This document shows positions 56,263-64,000 of a DNA stretch of 64,000 bases, in pieces (within the stretch, counting starts at the first letter, position 1; the number at the start of each line of letters is the position of its first letter). A model generated the notes under the pieces. That model saw nothing but the letters and a program-made list of their open reading frames with translations. It did not search any database and had not been told where the DNA came from. The DNA is from Sutterella sp047777475 (GTDB lineage Bacteria > Pseudomonadota > Gammaproteobacteria > Burkholderiales > Burkholderiaceae_F). The position numbers were made by a program, and so were the translations under genes. The stretch is taken from the NCBI GenBank assembly GCA_047777475.1, contig JBKEET010000003.1, forward strand, positions 363,524 through 427,523. The letters are read 5' to 3'.

Positions 56263-57698
56263 ATGACCGAAACCAAACCGACGGACCGCGCGGCGCTCAT
56301 CGCCCGCCTTGCCGAAGAAAGCAGCTGGGACGTCGCCGTCATCGGCGGCGGCGCCAGCGGCCTTGGCATTGCGCTCGACGCGGCTTCGCGAGGGCTCAGG
56401 ACCGTGCTTTTCGAGGCGCGCGACTTCGGTTCGGGCGCTTCGTCGCGCTCGGGCCAGGTTTTCAGCGGCTCGCTCGACACGCTGCGCCGCCCGCCGAGTG
56501 GGGGACGCTTACGCGCGCGCTTTCCGAGCGCGGCCTTTTCCTCAAGAACGCGCCGTCGCTCGCCCGCGCCGCCGACATGGTGCTGCCCTGCCGCAGCCGG
56601 AGCGAGGAGCTTTCGGGCTTTGCCGCGCTTTCCGCCTACAGCGCGATGGGCGGCGGCATGGGCGCCCCGCGCATGCTCTCGAAGGACGCGGCCATCGTCT
56701 CGCTCCCCGGCCTCTCGGGCGAGGGGCTCGCGGGCGGCGTCTCCTTCAAGGAAGCCGTTTTCGACGACGCCGCGGCCTGCACGGCGCTCGCCAAGACCGC
56801 CGCGGCCAAAGGAGCGCTCCTGCTGAGCCGCATGAGCGCCGTGCAGTTTGACTACCGCAGCGGCACCGTGCGCAGCGTCACGGTGCGCGACGAGCTTTCC
56901 GGCAAGACCTGCGAGGTGAGCGCGACCTGCTTCGTGCTCGCGGCGGGCGCCGGGACGGACGCGCTGCGCCGCCTGATCGATCCGGAGGCCGCGCCGCTCG
57001 TCAAAAGTGCGCGCTCCGCCTACGCCGTGGTGAGCCGGGAGTGCATGCCCTCGGCCACCGGCATGCTGATCGGCGTCGCCGCCGACGGGCGCACGCTCTA
57101 CGCGCTGCCCTGGCACGGCCACGTGCTGCTCGGCACGGCGGCGGGCCAGGCCGCCGGGGACGAGCCTTCCGAAGCGGCTACCGACACCGAGATCGAGCAG
57201 CTCCTCGCCGCCGGGGCGCGCTTCCTCGAGAAAGCTCCGCAGCGCCGCGACGTGATGGCTTCTTTTGCGGCGGACGTGCCCGCCGAAACCGTCGCCTGCG
57301 AGTTCGGCAACGTCATCGTCGACGCGGGCGGCTGGACGCTGTACCGCGAGCGCGCCGAAAAGGCGCTCCTCGAAGCGACGCTGCGGCACCTCGTTCCCGC
57401 GCGTCTCGGCAACACCAAGGAACTCGCGCTCGACACGCGCGCCGAGGGCAGGAGGGCGCGCGCCGAAGCCGACGCGCTCGCTCCCGGCAAGGAAGAGGCG
57501 TTCCTGCGCTTCGTGCAGTACACGAGGGATTTCGAGCTCGCGCTCGACGCCGACGACGTGCTCCGGCGGCGCACGCGCGTGGCGCTCATCGATCCCGCGC
57601 GCGCCGAGGCGCTCCGCCCCATGGCCGAGGCGGTGCTTGAAGGCGCTGCGCCCGAAGAGGCGGCCGCTGCCGCCGCGCCGCAGCAGCCTGCGGCTTAA
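56263..57698 (+). pseudogene. GlpD-like FAD-dependent oxidoreductase, frameshifted
   Basis: The N-terminal frame starts at ATG 56263 after AGGAGG and shows the FAD-binding DVAVIGGGASGLGIALDAAS and FGSGASSRSGQVFSG, like glycerol-3-phosphate dehydrogenase. Its likeness ends near 56500; the family sequence goes on in another frame (ALSERGLFLKNAP and onward, with CFVLAAGAGTDALRRLID) to the stop at 57698, including a DAO C-terminal domain with LDADDVLRRRTRVALID. The shift fits loss of one base in the G5 run at 56500-56504 or the C-rich stretch before it. The true substrate (glycerol-3-phosphate or another) is not clear, as the usual HGG motif is changed. Confidence 0.8.
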
Positions 57699-57724
57699 CG
57701 CACAGCTTTTAAGAAGGCGTCATC

Positions 57725-58330
57725 ATGGAATACAGTTTCTGGGGCGGCTTCATGCTCGTGCTGCTGATGGCCGATCCCGTCGGCAACATCCCGATTGCGC
57801 TCGCCTGCCTCAAGAACGTGCCCAACCGCCGGCGCCTGCTCGTGGTGGCGCGCGAGTGCGCCATTGCGGGCGCCGTGCTCATCCTCTCGATGTTCTTCGG
57901 CAAGCCCGTCATGGAAGAGCTCGGCCTCTCGGACGCCGCGCTCTCGATCGGCGGCGCCGTCATCGTGATGCTCATCGCCGTGCGCATGGTTTTCCCGAAC
58001 AAGGGCGGCATCTTCGGCGAGACGCCCGACGGCGAGCCGCTCATCGTGCCGCTCGCCATTCCCGCGATCGCCGGCCCTTCGACGATCGCCACCGTGATCA
58101 TGCTCGCCGCCGCGCAGCCCGAGCGCATGGACGAGTGGGCGCTCGTGATCGCGCTCACGATGGCGGTGTGCTTCGTCGTCCTCGGCGCCGCGGAATGGGT
58201 GCAGCGCAGGCTCGGGCCCCGCGTCGCCATTGCTATCGAGCGCCTCACCGGCCTGATCCTCGCGATGATGGCCACGCAGATGTTCCTGAGCGGACTCGAT
58301 TCCTACCTCAAGCATGCGGCGACCCTCTGA
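57725..58330 (+). CDS. MarC-family integral membrane protein
   Basis: A 201-residue inner-membrane protein with about six hydrophobic segments. MLVLLMADPVGNIPIALACLKN is the conserved N-terminal signature, and PLAIPAIAGPSTIATVIMLA is the second repeat of the family. MarC proteins have no proven function; an old link to drug resistance was not confirmed. In several Burkholderiales a marC gene stands within the his operon; here it is far from it. It starts 27 bp after the broken oxidoreductase gene. Confidence 0.9.
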   Translation: MEYSFWGGFMLVLLMADPVGNIPIALACLKNVPNRRRLLVVARECAIAGAVLILSMFFGKPVMEELGLSDAALSIGGAVIVMLIAVRMVFPNKGGIFGETPDGEPLIVPLAIPAIAGPSTIATVIMLAAAQPERMDEWALVIALTMAVCFVVLGAAEWVQRRLGPRVAIAIERLTGLILAMMATQMFLSGLDSYLKHAATL

Positions 58331-58376
58331 GGGCGCGAGCTGAAGCGGGGAAAAGCCATAAATTTCCTCGCTCGAG

Positions 58377-58405
58377 TAGACAGCGCGGCGCAGATGGGAT
58401 AGAAT
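58377..58405 (+). promoter_or_regulatory. Promoter of rplM-rpsI
   Basis: TAGACA (58377-58382) and TAGAAT (58400-58405) with a 17-bp spacer, predicting a start of transcription near 58412, about 240 bp before rplM. Confidence 0.75.
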
Positions 58406-58411
58406 CGCGAA

Positions 58412-58651
58412 TCTGACTTTCAGGCCTGCGGTTTGCTCACCCCATCGATTTCCACTGGCGCCGCGGAATCCGTTAAGTCAGAAAACCCGTTTATAAGGCG
58501 GATGCCTTCTCCCGGGGTCGGGAAAGCGCGTTCGTCTTTGTTTTTGGATTCAGCCGCTTCCGGCCAATGCGGGCTCTCAGCGATGATGAGCCGCGGCGCC
58601 ATCCGCTAAGCATCCCGGGAGACAGGCAAGCAACTTTTAAGGTGAAACGCA
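58412..58651 (+). ncRNA. Long structured leader of rplM-rpsI, candidate cis-regulatory RNA
   Basis: A 240-nt untranslated leader with no gene. TCTGACTT at its predicted first bases (58412-58419) can pair with AAGTCAGA (58475-58482), and GCGGATG (58498-58504) with CATCCGC (58600-58606). In E. coli the rplM-rpsI operon is controlled by L13 itself, so a protein-binding leader is plausible here. No known leader class was recognised by eye. Confidence 0.45.
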
Positions 58652-59080
58652 ATGAAGACCTTCTCGGCCAAGCCGCTTGAGGTTAAGCGCGAATGGTACG
58701 TGGTCGATGCCAGTGACAAGGTGCTCGGCCGTCTGGCCGCTGAAATCGCTCTGCGCCTTCGCGGCAAGCACAAGCCCGAATACACGCCCCACGTCGACAC
58801 GGGTGACTTTATCGTCGTGATCAATGCGGACAAGATGAAGATGACCGCTGAAAAAGCCACGACGAAGAAGTACTACCGTCACACCGGCTATCCGGGCGGC
58901 GTCTATGAGACGACTTTCCGCGATATGCAGGCCAAGCACCCCGGCCGCGCTCTGGAGATTGCCGTCCGCGGCATGCTTCCGAAGGGACGCCTGGGCTACG
59001 CCATGATTAAAAAGCTCAAGATCTACGCCGGTGAGCAGCATCCGCACACCGCGCAGCAGCCCAAGATTCTTGACCTCTAA
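58652..59080 (+). CDS. rplM: 50S ribosomal protein L13
   Basis: L13 is an early-assembly protein of the large subunit. The 142-residue product begins MKTFSAKPLEVKREWYVVDA and has KVLGRLAAEIALRLRGKHKPEYTPH and GMLPKGRLG, all highly conserved. It is followed 22 bp later by rpsI, the universal bacterial pair. Confidence 0.98.
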   Translation: MKTFSAKPLEVKREWYVVDASDKVLGRLAAEIALRLRGKHKPEYTPHVDTGDFIVVINADKMKMTAEKATTKKYYRHTGYPGGVYETTFRDMQAKHPGRALEIAVRGMLPKGRLGYAMIKKLKIYAGEQHPHTAQQPKILDL

Positions 59081-59102
59081 TTTCTTCGGAAAGGCTTGAA
59101 AG

Positions 59103-59495
59103 ATGATCGGTAACTACAACTACGGCACCGGCCGCCGCAAGAGCTCGGTCGCTCGTGTTTTCATCAAGCGCGGCTCTGGCAAGATCGTGATCAACGGCCG
59201 TCCGCTCGACCAGTACTTCCATCGTGAAACCGGCCGCATGCTCGTCATGCAGCCCCTTCAGGTGACGGAAAACACCGAAACGTTTGACATCATGGTCAAC
59301 GTCTGCGGCGGCGGCGAGTCCGGCCAGGCCGGCGCCATCCGCCACGGCATTGCCCGCGCGCTCGTCGACTATGACGAAGGCCTCAAGAGCGTTCTCTCGA
59401 ACGCCGGCCTCATCACCCGCGACGCCCGCGAGGTCGAACGCAAGAAGGTCGGCCTGCACAAGGCCCGCCGCGCCAAGCAGTTCTCCAAGCGCTGA
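59103..59495 (+). CDS. rpsI: 30S ribosomal protein S9
   Basis: S9 reaches the P-site tRNA with its C-terminal tail. The 130-residue product has YNYGTGRRKSSVARVFIKRG, GGGESGQAGAIRHGIARAL and the basic end KKVGLHKARRAKQFSKR that contacts tRNA. Co-transcribed with rplM. Confidence 0.98.
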   Translation: MIGNYNYGTGRRKSSVARVFIKRGSGKIVINGRPLDQYFHRETGRMLVMQPLQVTENTETFDIMVNVCGGGESGQAGAIRHGIARALVDYDEGLKSVLSNAGLITRDAREVERKKVGLHKARRAKQFSKR

Positions 59496-59799
59496 TGCGT
59501 TTGGGCGGCCGCGGGAGCCTTCGGGCTTCGGCGGCACTGCCGGCCAAAAGGCTCCTGCTTTCGGGCGGGGGCCTTTTTCATATTCGGGGCCGGAGCTTTT
59601 CGCTCCCGCTTGCCCGATTGCGCCTCGCTTGTGCCCGCTTGCTCCGCGGGGCCCCGATGAACCGCCGAAAGCCCTGCGGGAGTGCATTTTTTCGTGTAGG
59701 ATAGCAGTCACGCAGCCGTCGGCGCGCTTCCGGGACGAAGCGCGGCGCACGGCAGAACACACTTACGGAGAGCGGCAGCCCCTGCCGCAGATACCAGCA
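59496..59799 (+). promoter_or_regulatory. Gap between rpsI and erpA with terminator and promoter elements
   Basis: This 304-bp gap holds an imperfect terminator-like hairpin (about 59546-59580: AAAAGGC pairing with GCCTTTT) and a possible -10 TAGGAT near 59696-59701, about 100 bp before erpA. No gene was recognised. Confidence 0.45.
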
Positions 59800-60192
59800 A
59801 TGACTGAAGAAAAAGTTGAAAAAGCTCAGGCTCAGGCCCAGGAAGAAGCTCCCGAGCTGATGCCCGACCCGATCACCTTCACCGACGCGGCCGTCGAGAA
59901 GGTCAAGGAACTGATGAAGGAAGAGGGCAATCCCAACCTGAAGCTGCGCGTGTTCGTGCAGGGCGGCGGATGCGCCGGCTTCCAGTACGGCTTCACCTTC
60001 GACGAAACCCAGAACGAGGACGACGCCGTCATGCAGAAGGGCGGCGTCACGCTGCTGATCGACTCGATGAGCTACCAGTACCTCGTCGGCGCCAAGATCG
60101 ACTTCAAGGACGACCTTTCGGGCGCCCAGTTCGTGATCGACAACCCCAATGCCGTGACCACCTGCGGCTGCGGCTCGTCGTTCAGCGTCTAG
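59800..60192 (+). CDS. erpA: Iron-sulfur cluster insertion protein ErpA
   Basis: ErpA is an A-type carrier that passes Fe-S clusters to target enzymes, including IspG. The 130-residue product has a 20-residue charged N-terminal extension, then ITFTDAAVEKVKELM and the three cluster cysteines in GGGCAGFQYGF and TTCGCGSSFSV. The position after rplM-rpsI is the conserved betaproteobacterial place of erpA. The ATG at 59800 is the only one near the conserved part. Confidence 0.94.
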   Translation: MTEEKVEKAQAQAQEEAPELMPDPITFTDAAVEKVKELMKEEGNPNLKLRVFVQGGGCAGFQYGFTFDETQNEDDAVMQKGGVTLLIDSMSYQYLVGAKIDFKDDLSGAQFVIDNPNAVTTCGCGSSFSV

Positions 60193-60239
60193 CCGATCCG
60201 CCGAAAGGCGGCCCCTTCCGGGCCGCCCGGCCGAAAAAC

Positions 60240-60275
60240 AAAGAGGCACCGCCGCAGGGCGATGCCTCTTTTTGC
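60240..60275. terminator. Terminator between erpA and anmK
   Basis: AAAGAGGCACCGCC and GGCGATGCCTCTTT form an imperfect stem closed by GCAG, with A-runs before and T-runs after, so both convergent genes can use it. Confidence 0.75.
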
Positions 60276-60294
60276 ATCCGGGGTCCCGTTTTTG

Positions 60295-61401
60295 TCAGTG
60301 CGGGTAGAGCGCGCCGAGGATGCGCGGCCCGGCCGCGTGGGTCACCGCGGGCAGGTTGCCCGGCAGGCGCTCGAGGAAGCGCTCCGCGAGCCAGGCAAAG
60401 GCCGCGCCCTCCACTTCCATCGGGTGCACGCCGAATTCGGCGGTGTCGGTGACGCGCGCCTTCGTGTGCGCGGCGATCGCCTCGCGCAGCGTGGCGTTGA
60501 ACGTGCCGCCGCCGCAGAGCACGAGCTCGGCGGCATCGGGGAGCAGGGTGCGCACCCCGTCGGCGATGCTCACGGCGGTGAGCTCGGTGATCGTGCGCGC
60601 TGCATCCTCGGGCGCGACGCCCGGGAACCGGGCGAGGTGCCCTTCGAGCCACGCCGCCGAGAAAAGCTCGCGGCCCGTCGACTTCGGGAACGGCCTCGAA
60701 AAATAAGGATCGGAAAGGAAATCGGCGAGGAGTTCGGGGACGACGCGCCCCGTGCGCGCCCAGTCGCCGTTCTCGTCGTAGGGACGGCCGATCGTCTTCG
60801 CGCACCAGGCATCGAGCAGCATGTTGCCGGGACCCGTGTCGCCGCCCGTCACCGTGCCCGCCGCCGCGCCCCTGGCGGGCAGCGCCGAGACGTTGGCGAT
60901 GCCGCCCACGTTGACGACGGCGCGGGGCCGGTCTCCCGAAAAGCATTCGGCGTGGAAGGCCGGCACGAGCGGGGCGCCTTCGCCCCCCGCGGCGACGTCG
61001 CGCGAGCGGAAGTCGCAGATGACGTCGATGCCCGTGAGCTCGGCGAGCAGCGCGGGGTGGTTGATCTGCAGCGTGAAGCCGCGCTCGGGGCGATGGCGCA
61101 CGGTCTGCCCGTGCGCGCCGATGGCGGCCACCTCGCCGCGCGCGATGCCGGCTTCGGCGAGCAGCTTTTCGACGACGGCGGCGTAGTGCCGGGCCAGCGC
61201 GACGGAGGCGTCGCCCATGCGCTCGATTTCGTCGGGGCCCGCCGACGTGAGCGCCATGAGGGCGCTCCTCAGCGTCTGCGGGAACGGAAGGTAGGCATGG
61301 CCGAGGCGGCTCATCGAGCCGGCCTCGAAGGCCATGGCGACGGCGTCAGCGCCGTCGAGGCTTGTGCCTGACATCAGGCCGATCGTGATGGTGCGGCTCA
61401 T
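60295..61401 (-). CDS. anmK: Anhydro-N-acetylmuramic acid kinase AnmK
   Basis: AnmK opens and phosphorylates 1,6-anhydro-MurNAc released by lytic transglycosylases such as MltA, recycling cell wall. The 368-residue product begins TIGLMSGTSLDGADAVAMAFE, the family signature, with GAHGQTVRHRP and ATP-site motifs VNVGGIANVSALP, GDTGPGNMLLDAW and LCGGGTFNATL. It lies 20 bp after the M23 peptidase gene on the same strand, so both cell-wall genes may be co-transcribed. Confidence 0.96.
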   Translation of the reverse strand: MSRTITIGLMSGTSLDGADAVAMAFEAGSMSRLGHAYLPFPQTLRSALMALTSAGPDEIERMGDASVALARHYAAVVEKLLAEAGIARGEVAAIGAHGQTVRHRPERGFTLQINHPALLAELTGIDVICDFRSRDVAAGGEGAPLVPAFHAECFSGDRPRAVVNVGGIANVSALPARGAAAGTVTGGDTGPGNMLLDAWCAKTIGRPYDENGDWARTGRVVPELLADFLSDPYFSRPFPKSTGRELFSAAWLEGHLARFPGVAPEDAARTITELTAVSIADGVRTLLPDAAELVLCGGGTFNATLREAIAAHTKARVTDTAEFGVHPMEVEGAAFAWLAERFLERLPGNLPAVTHAAGPRILGALYPH

Positions 61402-61421
61402 GGCTTCCCAAAAGCGGGCGC

Positions 61422-63080
61422 TCAGCGCTTTTTGCTGCGCGAGCCCGAGGATTTCTTCTTGGCGGAAGAGGCGGATTTCTTTGCGGCGGAGGAGGCGGAT
61501 TTCTTCGCCGTCGCCTTCTTGGCGGTCGTCCGCGAGGTGGTCGCTTTCTTCGCGCTCGAGCGCTTGGCGGACGTCTGCCTGGCGCTCGTCTTCTTGGCGG
61601 AGACTTTCTTCGCGGAGGCTTTCTTCGCGTAGCGGCCCTTCGAGGAGGTCTGGCGCACGGCGGCCTTCGTCTTGCCGGCGGCGAGCTTGGCCGAAGCGGC
61701 CGCATCGCCGGCGCTCGCCGTCTGCGTGATGGGCGCGACCGGGCCCCTCAGGGTCGAGGGCGCGGGCAGCGATTCGCTTTCGGCGAGCAGGTCGAAGCGC
61801 GTCTGCATCGGCGCGGCCGCCGAGCGCAGCTGCGCGGTCTGGTACGGCGTCAGGCTGACGGTGTCGGGGAGGTCGGCCGTGCGGGGATTGATCTGCACGC
61901 CGTTGCGCACGAGCTCGTAGTGAAGGTGGTTGCCCGTGGCCATGCCGGAGCGTCCCACGTAGCCGATCACCTGGCCGCGCCTGACGCGGTCGCCGGTGCT
62001 CAGGCCGCTCGCAATGCGCTGCATGTGCGCGTAGAGCGTGGTGATGCCGTGGCCGTGGTCGATGCTCACGTAGCGGCCGTAGCCGTTGCGCTTGTAGCCC
62101 GCGAAGGTGACGACGCCGTCGGCCGCGGCGAAAATGCGCGTGCCGGCGGGGGCGCGGAAGTCCGTGCCGTTGTGCGGGCGCAGCCTTCCCGTGACGGGAT
62201 GGCGGCGCAGCGCGGCGAATTCGCTGCTCACCTCGTGCACTTCAAGCGGGACGCGCATGAAGGTCTGCTGCGGGGAGCTGCCGTCGAGCTGATAGTAGCC
62301 GCTCACTTTGTCGCCGTCCGAGAACCAGTAGGCTTCGCTCACCTTGCCGTCGGAGACGATCTGCGCGGCGAGGAGCCGGCCGTCGCGCACGAAGTGCCCG
62401 TCGGCGAACTTGCGCTCGTAGATGATGCGCAGCGAGTCGCCGCGCTTCATGTTCGCAAGCGGCCCGCTCTGCGGATCCCACACTCTGCGGAGCTGTTCGG
62501 CGACGTCGTCCGGGATTTCCAGGTTGCGCATCGTGCGCTCGAAGCTGCCCGCGGCGGCGCCCGAGACGGATTCCTCGATGGTGTCGAACGCGAACGGATG
62601 CTCTTCGGCAACGAATTTCGAACCGCGCCAGGACACCTCGATCGTGCGGCCCGAATCCTCGCCCGTGCCTTCGATGTAAAGGCGCAGGTAGGCGAGGCGG
62701 CCGCCCTCGCGCACGCCGGCGCTCACGAACTGGCCTTCCTGCGGCAGCACCAGCGGCCGCAGCAGGGGCGTCGAGCGGATGAAGGCGACGGCGTCGTCGT
62801 CATCGATGCGCATCCTCGCCAGCAGCGAGGTGAGCGTTTCGCCCTTGCGCACGACGAAATTGCGGGGCTTCACCTCGCCTTCGCGGCGCAGCGCTTCCAT
62901 CGCCTCGGTGAGAACCGGGGCGGGCAGCGACTCGGCGGACGTGTGGTTGGCGGGCTGCGGCGCGGCGGCCGCGGGCACGGCAATGCCCGCCGCGATCGTC
63001 CCTGCGGCGAGTACCGCCTGCGCGAGATGCAGGAGGCATCGGCGCCAGTGCGCTGCGTCTGTGAGAGAAAGCACCGTCAT
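61422..63080 (-). CDS. M23-family murein endopeptidase with a Lys/Ser/Ala-rich tail
   Basis: A secreted zinc peptidase acting on peptidoglycan cross-bridges. From the ATG at 63080 the product has 552 residues: a signal peptide or anchor (about 10-40), a LysM/OapA-like module with RKGETLTSLLARM, then the M23 domain with HNGTDFRAP (zinc His and Asp), HGHGITTLYAHM and the HLHYE catalytic motif. The last 80 or so residues are an unusual basic tail of AKK, SAK and KKS units, like histone H1. A TTG start at 63125 is also open. Neighbours anmK and tyrS keep the usual betaproteobacterial order. Confidence 0.88.
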   Translation of the reverse strand: MTVLSLTDAAHWRRCLLHLAQAVLAAGTIAAGIAVPAAAAPQPANHTSAESLPAPVLTEAMEALRREGEVKPRNFVVRKGETLTSLLARMRIDDDDAVAFIRSTPLLRPLVLPQEGQFVSAGVREGGRLAYLRLYIEGTGEDSGRTIEVSWRGSKFVAEEHPFAFDTIEESVSGAAAGSFERTMRNLEIPDDVAEQLRRVWDPQSGPLANMKRGDSLRIIYERKFADGHFVRDGRLLAAQIVSDGKVSEAYWFSDGDKVSGYYQLDGSSPQQTFMRVPLEVHEVSSEFAALRRHPVTGRLRPHNGTDFRAPAGTRIFAAADGVVTFAGYKRNGYGRYVSIDHGHGITTLYAHMQRIASGLSTGDRVRRGQVIGYVGRSGMATGNHLHYELVRNGVQINPRTADLPDTVSLTPYQTAQLRSAAAPMQTRFDLLAESESLPAPSTLRGPVAPITQTASAGDAAASAKLAAGKTKAAVRQTSSKGRYAKKASAKKVSAKKTSARQTSAKRSSAKKATTSRTTAKKATAKKSASSAAKKSASSAKKKSSGSRSKKR

Positions 63081-63310
63081 TCTTCGAAAAGGCAGAGTTG
63101 CGAAAGCCCGCAAAAACAGGAACAATAGAAAGGTATTTATTTTAGAGCAGAAAGGCCGCGCGCTCGCCGTGAAATACGTTGTAAAACGTTACACGCCCAA
63201 GCGCGCCGTTTTGAGGGAGCCGCAGGCCGAACCGCCCGCGGCTTCGGGCTTTTCTGACGCACGGTCGGCCGCCGGAGGGGCGGCCGAAGCTTTTGACTTA
63301 AGGAAAATCG

Positions 63311-64000
63311 ATGACAGTCGAACAGGAAAGCCGCCGGAGCGAAGAGACCTACCCGGTGACCGATGACATCCGCGAAGCCATGGCCACGATCCGCCGCGGC
63401 ACGGATACCTTCTTGATCGAGGAGGAATTCATGCAGAAGCTCGCCCGCTCCAAGGCGACGGGCAAGCCCCTGCGCTGCAAGCTCGGCCTCGACCCGACGG
63501 CTCCCGACATCCATCTCGGCCACACCGTGGTGCTCAACAAGCTGCGCCAGCTCCAGGACCTCGGCCACACGGTCATCTTCCTCGTGGGCGACTTCACCGC
63601 CGGCATCGGCGATCCCTCGGGCCGCAACGTGACGCGCCCGCCGCTCTCGCACGAGCAGATCGTCGCCAACGCCGAGACCTACCTCGCGCAGGCCGGCAAG
63701 GTCCTTGACCTCGACCGCACCGAGGTCCGCTACAACTCCGAGTGGAGCGTCAAGCTCGGCTCCGTGGGCCTCATCCAGCTCGCCTCGCGCTACACGCTCG
63801 CGCGCCTTCTCGAGCGCGACGACTTCGCCAAGCGCTTCGCCGAGCAGGCGCCCATTGCCATGCACGAGCTGCTTTACCCGCTCATGCAGGGCTACGACTC
63901 GGTGGCGCTGCACGCCGACCTCGAGCTCGGCGGCTCCGACCAGCGCTTCAACCTGCTCGTCGGCCGCGAGCTGCAGCGCCAGTACGGCCAGGAAGCGCAG
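63311..64000 (+). CDS. tyrS: Tyrosyl-tRNA synthetase, C-terminus outside the window
   Basis: TyrS charges tRNA-Tyr. The first 230 codons are present. The class I signature is PTAPDIHLGHTVVLNKLRQL near residue 65, and VGDFTAGIGDPSGRNVTRP and SDQRFNLLVGREL follow. The KMSKS motif is beyond the window. The ATG at 63311 gives MTVEQESRRSEE. It is divergent from the M23 peptidase gene, as in relatives. Confidence 0.96.
   Translation, partial: MTVEQESRRSEETYPVTDDIREAMATIRRGTDTFLIEEEFMQKLARSKATGKPLRCKLGLDPTAPDIHLGHTVVLNKLRQLQDLGHTVIFLVGDFTAGIGDPSGRNVTRPPLSHEQIVANAETYLAQAGKVLDLDRTEVRYNSEWSVKLGSVGLIQLASRYTLARLLERDDFAKRFAEQAPIAMHELLYPLMQGYDSVALHADLELGGSDQRFNLLVGRELQRQYGQEAQ

Noticed and set aside
55308..57389. 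A 693-residue minus-strand frame under the repeat protein and the GlpD-like gene
   Set aside because: Low-complexity antisense of real genes with no motifs.

Overview
The window is a stretch of GC-rich chromosome from a betaproteobacterium. The 16S rRNA gene and the gene order point to the Burkholderiales, most likely the gut family Sutterellaceae (Sutterella or a close relative). Conserved betaproteobacterial blocks include cyaY opposite lptM-lysA, mlaFEDACB-murA-his-hinT-tatABC-deg-nif3, sspAB, prmC/prfA/hemA, and rplM-rpsI-erpA-anmK-M23-tyrS. This assignment comes from reading the sequence; no database search was run.

Layout. 1-4000: lysA (cut by the window edge), lptM, cyaY and penicillin-binding protein 1A. 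4179-8501: a thioesterase and the Mla phospholipid-transport operon. 8679-15538: murA and the histidine operon hisG-D-B-H-A-F-I-E, without hisC. 15676-19195: hinT, tatABC and a Deg protease. 19234-21241: a Nif3-like gene and sspAB, with the usual petABC genes missing between them. 21289-27902: tRNA-Thr, prmC, prfA, hemA, a membrane protein, queC and a cation/proton antiporter. 28143-34727: two tRNA-Phe, dsbC, mltA, rlmD, rpe, a frameshifted gph, an LprI-like protein and ung. 34793-40309: a complete rrn operon (three promoters, 16S, tRNA-Ile, 23S, 5S, terminator). 40479-48511: lptFG and a double-length uvrA. 48684-48941: tRNA-Ala, tRNA-Ala, tRNA-Glu. 49276-54508: an accessory cluster of a DcuC-type dicarboxylate transporter, three SGNH-hydrolase paralogues and a LysR regulator. 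54750-64000: hpf, a disordered repeat protein, a frameshifted GlpD-like oxidoreductase, marC, rplM-rpsI, erpA, anmK, an M23 peptidase with a histone-like tail, and tyrS (cut by the window edge).

How it fits together. Much of the window serves the envelope: PBP1A, MltA, AnmK, the M23 peptidase and MurA act on peptidoglycan; Mla, LptF/G and LptM act on outer-membrane lipids; Tat, DsbC and Deg act on exported proteins. The missing bc1 complex genes and the DcuC-type transporter fit an anaerobic or microaerophilic gut life based on organic acids. The best candidate for an undescribed system is 49276-54508: one hydrolase paralogue has no export signal, two are exported, and they sit with a transporter and a regulator. 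Two genes (gph and the GlpD-like gene) carry single-base frameshifts next to homopolymers, so they are either decaying or affected by sequencing errors.
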